Positions 1-10,676 of a stretch of DNA of 64,000 bases are shown here, piece after piece (position 1 is the first letter of the stretch; each line of letters starts with the position of its first letter). Made by a program: the position numbers and the translations under genes. Location of the stretch: contig NMRB01000784.1 in assembly GCA_002633025.1 (NCBI GenBank), positions 170,444 to 234,443 of the forward strand, in the 5' to 3' direction. The notes below the pieces were generated by a model. That model saw nothing but the letters and a program-made list of their open reading frames with translations. It was not told where the DNA came from and did not search any database. The DNA is from Notospermus geniculatus (Eukaryota > Nemertea > Pilidiophora > Heteronemertea > Lineidae).

Positions 1-828
1 CCCGTTTGGCTGGTGAAAAATGTCCCGGTGCCCGTGGCGACCGTGAGGGAACCGGCCGGGCACCGTACGAAATTGGCGAAAATCGGCCAAAATGTCTGTT
101 TTTACTCGCCGTACGGGCCCCGGAGTGGATATGTGACCTAGGCCGATTGTTGACGGGTCTTGCGATTACTCTCCACCAATTTTCACCGGGCACCGTAGAA
201 TATGTGACCACACACACCGTAGACATGAAATTCGTAATGGACCCGTACGGTCTCTGAAATCCACGGCAAGCCGCCGGTGGGGAAAATCGTAGGGGGCCCG
301 GTGGATATGTGACCTAGGCATTATGCAGGCGCGGTAAAACCCCCGTTCTCACCTGTTGGTATATACGATTCCCAAAAGATTTAAAGACTAGGTAGAATTT
401 TTCTTGAGAATATTCATAACAACATCAATAATGTGTTTCTTTAACTTCTCTGACGGATGATTTCAGCCGATGACGAGTCTATATCACATCTCAGGTATCA
501 AAGCGCTCTCAGCTTATTTCTGTTTTCCTATTCTTTGTTAGACAATGGTCAAACAATAAAAAGTCTGAATCTGAAAGAAAGGAACGACTGTGCTGACGAG
601 TAACATAGAAGTGCAAGCAACGCTTTGGGACTAAACAAGATGTGAAAATCAGTCATAACTGTTTGTTTTTTGTGGATGCATTTGCTTTACACTTGGTTGG
701 AATGTCAGCAGGTATTCCAGTGAGTAGCTGGTATTTACCTATGCTCGTGCCAAAATATGCAATCTCTGTGAGTCATTGCCACTGCCAGAGGTTTTTAGTC
801 AGCTCAGTAGATTACGGAGTTTGAGCTT
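1..828. other. Intergenic; degenerate repeat at left edge, no gene seen
   Basis: The first 320 bases hold imperfect repeats: the 16-mer GGATATGTGACCTAGG occurs at 127-142 and again at 303-318, and a GGGCACCGTA block occurs near 56 and 187. The rest is AT-rich, with short chance reading frames that match no family I know. Confidence 0.4.
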
Positions 829-1190
829 TCAGTCATGACGTCAGCGTAATTCTGCTGACAAGGGCCTCTCAGTCAATAACGTTAGCTTAACAGCTGCTGA
901 CGTAGGCTTTCAGTCAGTAACGTTAGCGTAACAGCTTACCTACGTCGGACTTAACGTTAGCGTAACAGCTGCATGATGACGTGAGGCTTTCAGTCAATAA
1001 CGTCGGCTTAACAGCTGCATGATGACGTAAGGCTTTCGGTCAATAACGTCGGCTTAACAGCTGCATGATGACGTGAGGCTTTCAGTCAATAACGTCGGCT
1101 TAACAGCTGCATGATGACGTAAGGCTTTCAGTCTATAACGTCAGCTTAACAGCTAGTTACGTAGGGCTTCTAGTCAATAACAACTGCTGA
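829..1190. repeat. 46-bp tandem repeat array with TGACGT motifs
   Basis: Units beginning AGGCTTTCAG start at 984, 1030, 1076 and 1122, exactly 46 bp apart. More diverged units lie on both sides (about 829-983 and 1123-1190). Each good unit ends with GATGACGT, a cAMP-response-element half site. Nothing in it looks coding. Confidence 0.85.
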
Positions 1191-1211
1191 TCCAGCTGAT
1201 GTAAGAATATG

Positions 1212-1340
1212 GGCTGATTCATACTCGCTTGCGGACCGTCAAGCGCATGAAACTGATCGCAGGTTTCCACGACGTGAATGTGCACACGCAGTGAAATTGA
1301 TCATAGTCGGCGCAAAATCCGGACGGAGTATGAATCAGCC
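1212..1340. mobile_element. Short inverted-repeat element (MITE-like)
   Basis: The ends GGCTGATTCATACTC (1212-1226) and GAGTATGAATCAGCC (1326-1340) are perfect inverted repeats of 15 bp around a 99-bp centre. No coding capacity. Confidence 0.65.
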
Positions 1341-1350
1341 TTAAGACTAT

Positions 1351-1468
1351 GGCCCGTATTCTAGAACGTTCCTTAACGTTAAGGTCGACCTTAAGTCTAT
1401 TGTAAAACCATCGAGAACAATAGATTTAAGGTGGACCTTAATGTTAAGGAACGTTCTAGAATACGGCC
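1351..1468. mobile_element. Foldback element with about 45-bp arms
   Basis: A near-perfect palindrome. The left arm begins GGCCCGTATTCTAGAACG and the right arm ends with its complement at about 1468. It lies 10 bp from the preceding inverted-repeat element. Confidence 0.7.
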
Positions 1469-1469
1469 C

Positions 1470-2535
1470 TATGAGTCTGCGAGGTTCACCTCCAACTCTT
1501 TGCCTTCGAAGAGCAACATTTCCGTTGCTGCGGCAATTCAAGACCACTGAAATGTAATTGCATTGTAACTACGACTTGCTAATGGCATGTGTGACGTTAA
1601 TCGGTCTTTAAGTTGATTTGCACAGATTTATAGAAAATGGGAACTTGATTCTTCACCTGACATGTCTGAGTATTTCCTTACTCGAAAAAAATAACAGATT
1701 AGATGCCTGACAAATAAAGTTACTTTCAATGATGGTGGGTGCATTGCTTTAGACATGCTCGAGTGATACAGCTGTTTACCTTGTGTCAGACTATTTGACG
1801 ATGTGCTCTGGATTATGCATCATGCAGGTTAATGGCTAGTCTCGCTTGGCCAGACGCTACGGGCTCACCCCTTTGGTAAGTCACACTCCGCGTCTGGCTC
1901 TTTTAGAGATTAACAGTCATGACGACCGCATGGTGGCAGCACGGGTCCTTGCGTTTTTCCTGGAAGTAAGTTTCGCGGAATTTCTGCGGCAATTATGAGT
2001 GAGAAAGCGTGGTGATTGGCTGAGCCCAGTGGAGTGCCATCTAGTGGTGTTCACGGCTTTTGAGCCCCAAAAGTGCCAGTGTGTGGAAGTCCGGGACGTC
2101 GGATACACACTGGGGCCGAGTGTAGCTAATGGCAAGATAAATCTCCTCGCCATTCAGCCATTAGGAACTTCATTTCATCTACGGTCATTGTCCACCAGAA
2201 GCCAACCTTTACCGACTGCCGAAATCTGCGGCTTGTGTCTGGCAAGTTATCAGACATTGGAAGGCATTAGATGACCAAAGTCTTTAAGCCGACTTAGCTC
2301 ACCACGTATTTATCACGTCTGGTCGTCTCTTTACCAGTAAGGCGATTTCAGTCCACTGTTGATGGAACCCTGCATCTTCAGACCCCCACACTGTGTCCCT
2401 TTCTCACCGATATGATGTGGTCATGAGCCGTCATATCTAACTTGGCTCGTTATTGGCTCTTTTAACAATATTGGGCAAATTTGTATGTTACGTCGGAGCA
2501 AATCTACGCTGTTGAAGCGAGTCGCCCTCTGTATC
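1470..2535. other. Intergenic; no gene recognised
   Basis: Short open frames on both strands near 1917-2274 overlap one another, have no recognisable domain and no convincing splice context. I treat them as chance. Confidence 0.4.
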
Positions 2536-2539
2536 ACAT

Positions 2540-2610
2540 GAGTACCGGGAATCGAACCCGGGACCTCAGAGGTGTGACAGGCGTTCACTACACCACTACA
2601 CCACTCTGAC
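2540..2610 (-). repeat. tRNA-derived SINE head (tRNA-Asp-like)
   Basis: On the minus strand there is an A-box-like TGGTGTAGTGG, an anticodon-arm-like segment CCTGTCACACC carrying GTC (Asp), and a B box GGTTCGATTCC. The acceptor ends do not pair and a second related copy lies 100-180 bp away, so this is a SINE head or tRNA pseudogene, not a working tRNA gene. Confidence 0.55.
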
Positions 2611-2710
2611 AGGCAACTCACAAACTTCGTGTGTGTTAGTAAATTGCCCCGTGAGAAAGCCAAAGGGAGGTTGAAACTCAAACTGTTACCAATTCTGTAT
2701 TACATAAATG

Positions 2711-2860
2711 CTGGCTCTGACCGAGAGTCGGCCCCGGGATCCGCTCAGACGTGACTGGCGCTCCACTGCGCCACTCAGACAGAGACAGACAACTCACGAA
2801 CTCCTTGGGTGCTTGCGAAAAGTTTCTCAAACTGTTGCCACTTCTACCGATACTTGTGTA
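2711..2860 (-). repeat. Second, diverged copy of the tRNA-headed SINE
   Basis: GAGTGGCGCAGTGG and a decayed B-box region lie on the minus strand. The flank on the high-coordinate side (CAACTCACGAACTCC) resembles the flank of the copy at 2540-2610 (CAACTCACAAACTTC), so the two are related copies in the same orientation. Confidence 0.45.
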
Positions 2861-2891
2861 TCATAGCCTAGTGCTTTTATCGATTCGGTAA

Positions 2892-2913
2892 TTACATGTA
2901 GGCCTACATGTAA
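2892..2913. repeat. 22-bp perfect palindrome centred on TAGGCCTA
   Basis: The 22 bases read identically on both strands, centred on TGTAGGCCTACA. The core octamer TAGGCCTA recurs at least 18 times in the window. Confidence 0.7.
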
Positions 2914-4553
2914 CAAGGTCCACTGGACCAACTCACGTAACCCCACAGATAATCATGTATTTCCTATTTTGTCAAATTGCATCAACTGCCAGCGAATTCC
3001 TCCATTTGCATTAAGCCAACCTCGAATTGGAAACCTCTCACGAAGTCAGTATGGGGAGAATACAGTTAGGTATCCTGGGGACGGGGATGAGTCCCAGATG
3101 TAGTAAACAAGATGGCGGATGCCGGAGTAATCAAGTTTCCGCACCGCGGAAATCTGGTCAGAGCAAACCAACCGATCTAACACCATTTGTAATCTGATCA
3201 AACAAAAAGAGTGCAATGGGTGATCGAATAATGGTTTCTGGCTTTGTGAGGCCGATTCCGATATTGGTGCTCATTTCCCAAACGTGTCCGGTTAATTTAG
3301 GTGAAATTACCAGGCCATCATTTCTATTGGCTTTGGGATTTGGAATTATTGTGTAGGAAAGGTGTCGCTCGAAGGCAAAGTCTATAAAGTACACAAAATG
3401 TGTAGTTTAAATTACGATATTTGACTTGGAATTTCAGGTTATTTATTCAGCGTTTGTGTCAAAAAAATGATATTTACCATTCATCCGCTCATGGAGTAGT
3501 TTGCACTTTGCTGGGGGAGTTGTGGGTAACGTGATTATATCTGGCTTTTAAAAAAATAGATTTGCAGCAAGGCATATCAAACGTACCTTAAAAGATAAGA
3601 GAGAACCTTGAAAAAAGGATCTTGATGTAACTTATTCCTAATATATTCTATTAAAGCTTCATTATTAGATTGCGGTCAGGTTCGCCGTCCTCTGTGTACA
3701 AATCCGCCTCGGGGCTAAAAACTAATTGAATTTTAAATTTTCTGTTAGATATGGTAGTGAGGGAGGGTGCAGATTGAAAGGCTGGCTTTATCTCGTGATA
3801 TTAAAACGTCTTTTGGATTTAGCTTCGGAGGCAGATGTAGATCACCCGTTTTCTTCTGGCGTCAAGAGGGAAGAGATGTTTTGTTCACATACTGTTTGAT
3901 GTGAACAGTTGACCCTGAGGAAAACCCGTATTGTTCACATTGTCTGATTTAGATAGGTATTCAAATTTTAGGAAGAGTTTCGTGGCGAACTCAAGATATG
4001 CTGAGGCCTGCTACACGAAAACGGGGCAGCGCCTCGCCAGCACAACTTGTTCTTTCTGCGACCAGCTTGATCCATCATGCTCTAACGAAATGACAAAACA
4101 AGACCTCAGCTAGAAATGTAAAATTCGCTCATCGCGAATTTGATGACCTCCACCCAGACATCCCAGCTAAGGTGCCTATCCACGTAGGGAGTGCAACTCA
4201 AAGCGCCGAATAAATTTCAAAATCGCACCTTTCGTCTCTAGATAATCGTACATTGCAGACTCGGTGAAAGTTTGAGGTTGGTACTATCAGCGGTTTTCTG
4301 GGATCCGTTCACAGAAAAAAAAATGATGGACACACATAGAAATAAACCCTGATGAGAAATCAATATGACCTCCACACCTCCGTCGTGAGTGTGTGGAGGT
4401 CATAACTGTCCTTCTTGAGTTACGTCAGAATGAGGGAAGTTACTAATATCAGTGCCGATTATTACATTACACAACACAGTTCTTTAATTATTTTCTTTCA
4501 TTTAGAAATTGACATGGGACCATAACCTGAATGGTTTTTAATAGATTTCTACC
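2914..4553. other. Intergenic; no gene seen; small hairpin at 4364-4404
   Basis: Nothing coding is recognised. A perfect 14-bp stem, TATGACCTCCACAC at 4364-4377 pairing with 4391-4404 over a 13-base loop, is the only structured element. Confidence 0.4.
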
Positions 4554-4724
4554 ACCGCGACGCCGAAAGAGCAACCACAACCTCGATCTGAAACCAGCTG
4601 ACGTGACGCAATCCATGATTCAGCAATGGTCGACTCGGACGCAGCGTCGTCGAAGTCACTGTCGTGGGGTTCTCTGCGTCACGTCATTCAGTTTCAGATC
4701 GAGGTTGTGGTTGCGATTTCGGCG
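4554..4724. mobile_element. Foldback element with about 50-bp arms
   Basis: The left arm contains GCAACCACAACCTCGATCTG and the right arm its reverse complement near 4698-4713, with matching CCGCC and GGCGG ends. No coding content. Confidence 0.7.
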
Positions 4725-5705
4725 GAAGTGCGCAGATCTTTCTCGTTTAATTTGAGAGATCGCGGCTGTCAAAGCTTCCTCGTTCCTCAAATGCCATTTT
4801 GAAAGCAGTTCAGCGTCCTCTTGCGCATGGGATTATCTGTCATGAATGGCGTTTCCATATGTGCAAGGAAATCCAGTATCTTTTTAATACAGCGTCGAGC
4901 CGTTGATGATGTATGACATTTTTTCTCCTGTTCATGTCAGTTGTGACTGGAGGCGAATCGTTGTTTATTACAGCAAATGTAATAAACCTGATTTCAATAA
5001 TCCGTACCTCGGAGCCAAGCGAATTAAACTTGTCGCCTTGATTTCGACGAGTTTAGTGATTCCGATGCGGTGTTTCTTTTATAAACTTCATCCTGTTATG
5101 TGATTGGTTCTCAGACGTGAGGAATGCTGTGACCGGAAATTACTTCGTCTGAATGACAAGGACTCACGTTGAGGTTCATGCAACGCCGCTGACGGCTGAC
5201 ACAGTAGACAAGCTAATGAGATTTGATGTTTACCTGCGCCACACTGCGTAATATTTTTCTAGGGGTGTCGGGGTAGTTGACGGGAACCATCCACGACAAG
5301 CGTCTTCTGCTTGCTTGCCGATTGTTAGTAAATCGGCAAATACTAGTACTCTGTCTGCGCCCAGTTGCATCCCGATTGGCCACGCGACGGTGGAGCTCGA
5401 AGCCAGACTTTGGCTGAGGTTGCGGTACTTTGATACTATTTCGAATGCAGACAGAGCGACTCACTTTGAAGTGTTGTGTTTACAGCGGGTATTGGTTTTA
5501 CCCCGCAGCAACCACTCCAAACACTTTGAAAATAGCGTTAAATTCGATACAAAGGGGCTTTAACCGAAACCTTCCGTGTAGGCCTACATTCAGAGGTCGT
5601 TTGTGTGATACGTCACAGATATGAGCAGATGTCGTCATCCTATGTGGACGGCATAAAAGCGTGACGTCATACTGGTAATGGGGAACCAGCTTGACTTTTT
5701 CTACC
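4725..5705. other. Intergenic; decayed repeat pieces
   Basis: 5450-5575 resembles the repeat at 20455-20700 and 23130-23385 (shared ACTTTGAAAAT and GGGGCTTTAA blocks). Otherwise no gene or clean element is seen. Confidence 0.35.
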
Positions 5706-5830
5706 GACAGGGCGGCGCTGCCAGCAGCTGTTGGAAGGGAGGACAGCAATGCAATAACGTCGCGTCATGACGTCTTTGACGCAGTGCGACAGAAATGAGG
5801 CGTCGACCACTCACAGCGCCTCCTAGTGAC
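5706..5830. mobile_element. MITE of the GGCGGCGCTGC inverted-repeat family
   Basis: The ends GACAGGGCGGCGCTGC and CTCACAGCGCCTCCTAG are imperfect inverted repeats also found at 15508-15855, 59325-59460, 60730-60875 and 62451-62965. Confidence 0.5.
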
Positions 5831-6880
5831 GGAAATTTGAAGTTTCCTCATTCTATGGGACGAATCAACAAATTCAGACGCCTAAAATTAAATTTGAGAA
5901 TGTCAACTGAAAGTTGCCGGGTCCATTCCTGTGTGTGTGACTGGAGATAGGCCCAGCCGAGCTGTCTCTTAATCAGCTAAAGTTGGACTAGCGGGGGTAT
6001 GATCCCACCAATATAATGGTTTAATAAGGTTGATATATCATGACGGGAGAGCTGGCTTTGTCAAAACTAATGAGGTTTTAGCGGGTGATCAGTGACAATA
6101 CTGTCCACGACGAACGGTTGGCGCCGTGGGAGGGCGCGAAATTAAATGAGCGTAATTCCAACGATCGGCCAGAAAAAGCTGGAGAAAGTTTCAGCCGGTT
6201 GTCTGTGGAGTCCATTTTTCAACAATACGTACGCGAAGAGTGCCCGTCCCGGAATCCTTTCTGGAGGAAGAAAATTAAAACAGTAACGTGGGATGACAGC
6301 CACAAAATTACGGCCTGAGGTTTAGTACAATCATTGGTTGGCGGGATCAATTGTTGTACCTCGCTACAAAATAAAACGGCAACGAAAAATGCCATCTACT
6401 GGCTTCAGACAATAAAATGTCTACAGGATGTCAGAAGTCCTGACGCATGTTGGCGATTCCCGGCGGGTATTCTGATCATTTTCTTCCACAAAACCTGCGT
6501 TTTGAGAGAAGACTATAAAAATGATCCTGGACATGTTCAGCTTCTCAAATTCACCCCGCCTTTAGTGGCATCGGCGTGGGCGACAAACAAGGGGGCGAAG
6601 TTAGGAAACGCCATCACACAACTTTCATCCATTGTTATCGACTGCGCGCTGCGACTTTCCGCGCTGCACCTACTCGAAATTTTTCCAGTGTCATAGAAAA
6701 CACACCGGGCATCCGTGGAATAAATCATGGGATAAGTCGGTTTCTGTTTTAATTATACCAATAAAGAACATAAATCTTGATGGATTATAAAGAAAGCCTG
6801 ATGAGACTGGATGGCTGACAACCGCCAGCAATTACGGTACAGACCAAGCAACCCAAAGTTTTTCAGCCCACCAGGAACTT
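5831..6880. other. Intergenic; no gene recognised
   Basis: A 120-codon open frame on the plus strand (6334-6696) has no recognisable motif, signal peptide or splice context, and an antisense frame overlaps it. I see no support for a gene. Confidence 0.35.
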
Positions 6881-7011
6881 TAGTCTGGTTCCCGTCTTTG
6901 CCGCTACACTCCCGTGGCGCTCATTCCACAACGAAGTCTGGTCACAGAACCAGACTATCCACAACGGAGAGTAACGCCGCGAGAGTGCAGCGGCAAAGAC
7001 GGGAACCAGTC
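6881..7011. mobile_element. Foldback element, GGTTCCCGTCTTTGCCGC family
   Basis: TAGTCTGGTTCCCGTCTTTG at the left end is answered by CAAAGACGGGAACCAGT at the right. Relatives: a full foldback at 39507-39600 and half copies at about 16480-16525 and 42560-42605. Confidence 0.7.
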
Positions 7012-8011
7012 CACAGGAACCTGGAGAACTACCGCCACTTGGAGGCGCTGTGAGCGGTCGTACCTTTTTCGACGTCTCGTCCCTGTTGTTGCGTCAAGTC
7101 GTGATGCGACATTTTGCTATGTTTGTCATTCTATAACCACTTAGTACATGTACAAACTTTCACCCAAATATAAAGGTAGCTTTATTTAACACTCGGAAAC
7201 TGTCGATTATAAATTCCCCGCAGAATTTTATCTCTAACGAAGCTTATCTGGTTAAATATCAAGTCACAAATCCGCCATTGGAAGTAGATATCTAATTTCC
7301 AGTTTTGCACGCTATACTTTATGACGTGCTGTGGACAATGCCAAGACAATCGGATTCTTAGAGATTGATAACAAAACCACTTAGTCAATGCACACTCGAG
7401 ATTCTCAGCTAAAACTAATCATCATTTCACGATTTCTACTATACTGTACGTCTTCATACGGTGACTATTTCTCAGAACTACGCTCCATCTCTCTGGTGCA
7501 GTCGGTCTTAAAGGAGTTAGACGCCGAAGTTGTAAACAAGCTGGTTTGTTTACAAACATGGTCGGCAAACTAGTTTTATTCCTTCGTAAAGGTGGCAGCA
7601 CCAGTAGCGCCCGCTATTGAAATTGAAATTGAAATTGAAATTGATCGTTAGACTGGTGCCCGGTCCAATGCAACTCACTCACGATATTCACGTCAGTACA
7701 TATCACCGACAATAGGTGGCAGCACCGCAGGCGTCGTGTGGATAGAGAACCAGTGAGTGAGTGTTTACAACTTGGACGTCCAGCTCCTTTAATACTAGTG
7801 CCATCAGAAGTGATTTGTGAACAATTGTTGTCAAAATTGTCGTCCAAGTGCGCAATCCAGTCTGTATGAATGTATTCATGTATAAACGGTGATAACCAAT
7901 CAGGACATATTGCCAAGGCCGGAAACCTGTGTCTGTTGAGACTGGTTCTCACTCTGACCTCATGTTTTGATATCGGCTCAATTACAGAACCAGGAAGTTA
8001 GTATGTACGTA
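7012..8011. other. Intergenic with a small microsatellite
   Basis: 7615-7644 is about five copies of the hexamer AAATTG. No gene is seen. A piece of the GCGCTG-type MITE lies at about 7030-7100. Confidence 0.4.
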
Positions 8012-8074
8012 AACCGTCACGAACGTCTTTATCACGTCACGATATCGTGCCGTGATAAGACTTTCGTGACGGTT
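8012..8074. repeat. Compact inverted repeat (long hairpin)
   Basis: AACCGTCACGAA at the left pairs with TTCGTGACGGTT at the right, and the arms continue through TTTATCACG and CGTGATAA to a self-complementary centre CACGATATCGTG. The right arm runs into seven T residues. No promoter signals were identified. Confidence 0.6.
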
Positions 8075-10498
8075 TTTTTATACCCAGATACAGTATATAA
8101 ACACGTGGGAAATGGGCAAAAACTTGGACAAGGAATTTACCTATGTCGATGGGTACGATGGACCAACTTGTTTTACGGGTGCACTTGCAAAAAATTGACT
8201 TTAGCAGGGAAAGCGTTAGTCAATCGACGTTAACCATATTGCAGACGTTGTAGCCCCTTGCCCCAAGCGTCATATTTCAACCCTAGTTGTGCGGGAACCC
8301 GACGGATATAAGTGCCAATAAATAATTGAAGCATCTACTGGTCATTTGTCCAAATCTCTCCTCGGCCTCGTATTTCTAATAACGTGGCTTCTTACTGTGT
8401 CAACATTACCACTAGAATCATTTGATAAAGGCTAAAGCTGAGAATATCGGGAGACAGACAACTCCGATTTCTAATGCTCACGTCTGGCTGAGCAAAAATG
8501 CATATTGTTCGGACATAAGAGATTGGTCAGATGATGACCAACTATTTACCAATGCGCTAGTTTTACACTCTACATGTACTGTGATTGGTTCGTGCCAAGG
8601 TTCGTGCTAGAGAATGGTCGTATGGGAACGCTCAAAAACGTTACACCGGACCGAGCCACCAGCTTTGAAATTCATGCGGGACAGGCTGGACCGAGCAAGA
8701 TTAAAATTCCGTAAACGGGGCTAATGAGTACCTCCAGGCCGTTTGATTTACCATCATGGCCAGTGATAGGCCTAAGACAAAGAAAGACTCAGGACACAAA
8801 CAAACAAAATGTAAATAAACAAAATGGTGGCCCGCGAAAATACCCGCCACCGTGTGATACATTATCTTTAAACTGTGCAATCAAGGATCCGCCCGTCATG
8901 GCCTTCACGATTTTACTGCCAGCGGGTAAAACACCATAATTTGATAAGTTTTCTATTCTATTTGCATAAAGTCACTACAGTCAGGGAGTTAGTCGCTGTA
9001 CCTTGGGTTGAATCGTTCTCTGATGAGGTCTACTGCACTTTTCCTCCTAACGCCTGATAATCAGCCGAACTCTAGTCTTGCTGCTTTCCTAGTTCCTCTT
9101 GCATACATCAGACCCACCGGATATTGGTCTGCGACGATGTTGAAATCAGCAAGTCAAATCTGATGTTTGTCTCTGTTTTGACGATGACATGGTTTGTGTA
9201 CGAGACATCGTCGGGGAATCAAATGAAAAAAATCAACTCAGGTAAGAATGTGATTTTTTTTACAGATTAAATTTACTTTATCACAGTACATTCTTAGAAA
9301 AAAATATTCGTAGGTGCTGAAAACCCTTCGGCGACATGAAAAACCCTCAGAGGAAAAACCCCGATTAAGGGTTATCATGTGACGTGAAGAACGTTCTACT
9401 GTGTGTTGAATGAAGAACCCTTATAGTCCGTGACGTAAAATTATCGCCGAAGTTTACATGTTTGGCCGAATCGTGAACTCAAGTGATTTCCTCTTCCTTT
9501 GTCATTTGACTGACAATATTCCATACATGTCTATAATCCTGAATAAATATTTCATCGAAATACCACAAAATAATACTCAAGTAATCAGGATAAACGCAGC
9601 CGCCGAAAAATGCGAACGCGATTTCAATGTTTACACTTTTGACTCGGGCCGCCATGAGCTGACGCTGTCAGTGGATATTTGGAAGATGATTTTATAAAAA
9701 TAAATGTGTGAGCAATATAACCACAAGAACATGCTGTTCTGCTTCTGAGGCACCATATTTCTATCTGTTGATAATACATTTATGGGGTGTAAATCCAACC
9801 ATTCAAAAGTTAGCTGTACATCGGGTCCCATTTTCCTGTACAAAGCTCAGTTCTTGGATCCAATGATAAAGTCAGTGTCCTAAACTTCAACACCGATTTT
9901 GACGTTACCATGGTGATCTGACTTGGGCACCCCTTCTAGAATTGAAGTACCATATTAAAGGAACATTTGGGCCAAAAATGGCGCTTTTGTCCGCTATGTC
10001 CTGATCGGGTCACAATTTTGAGCTTATTGACCGGACTATTTAGGGTTTGCAATACATTTTACAGCATTGGATGATGAGGAACTGCCCATGCATCCGCTGT
10101 GTTGTCAACGACAACGATAACTGGTACATTGCGACCTTCCCCACAAAGTACCAATGATATTTACCTATTTACAGGTCCCCAAATTGAATAGAATATGCAA
10201 GAGCTGTGGTTAAAAGGCCGAGTTAGGGACTCGTGCATGTAATGGACCCTTGGTCTCGTAATCGTTGATCTAATTTGATATCTCCCGTTTCTAGCTTCTC
10301 TCATTGGTTCTTCTTCGTCACGTGATCGTAATTTATTCATTTATCTTTCATATTCATTTCCGATAAGAAAGTGGTCGCTGCACAAGTGGTATTCAGGCTG
10401 CCCACTATAAGGACTCTTCCCCGGGCTCAGCACATTCAACGCTTACATCCAATATGAGTACAACAGAGAATTCAAAAGTGCAGTCAAATTTACAATTG
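8075..10498. other. Intergenic; no gene seen
   Basis: Only short chance frames. 9230-9440 is AT-rich. An AATAAA-like signal on the minus strand at about 10332-10337 could serve the transporter gene starting to its right, but this is weak. Confidence 0.35.
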
Positions 10499-10647
10499 GG
10501 AGTTTAAGAAATCAAACGATAAACGTTAACTTCACGACAACGTTATTTTTCATACTGCGAATGTACCAGATTTAATATTGCATTTTCGGTACAAAAAATA
10601 ACGTTGTCGCAAAGTCAACGTTTATCGTTTGATTTCTTAAACGCCCT
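10499..10647. mobile_element. Foldback MITE, GTTTAGAAATCAAACGATAA family (copy 1)
   Basis: Arms AAATCAAACGATAAACG and CGTTTATCGTTTGATTT flank an AT-rich centre containing TTGCATTTTCGGTAC. Relatives at 29029-29181, 40344-40495 and 63334-63481. This copy begins only about 30 bp beyond the stop codon of the transporter gene and so lies in its likely 3' UTR. Confidence 0.8.
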
Positions 10648-10676
10648 AATAACAGTGCGAACTGACGATCGTGATG

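Noticed and set aside
2540-2610. A working tRNA-Asp gene
   Set aside because: A and B boxes and a GTC loop are present but the acceptor stem does not pair and a related copy lies next to it; a SINE head fits better.
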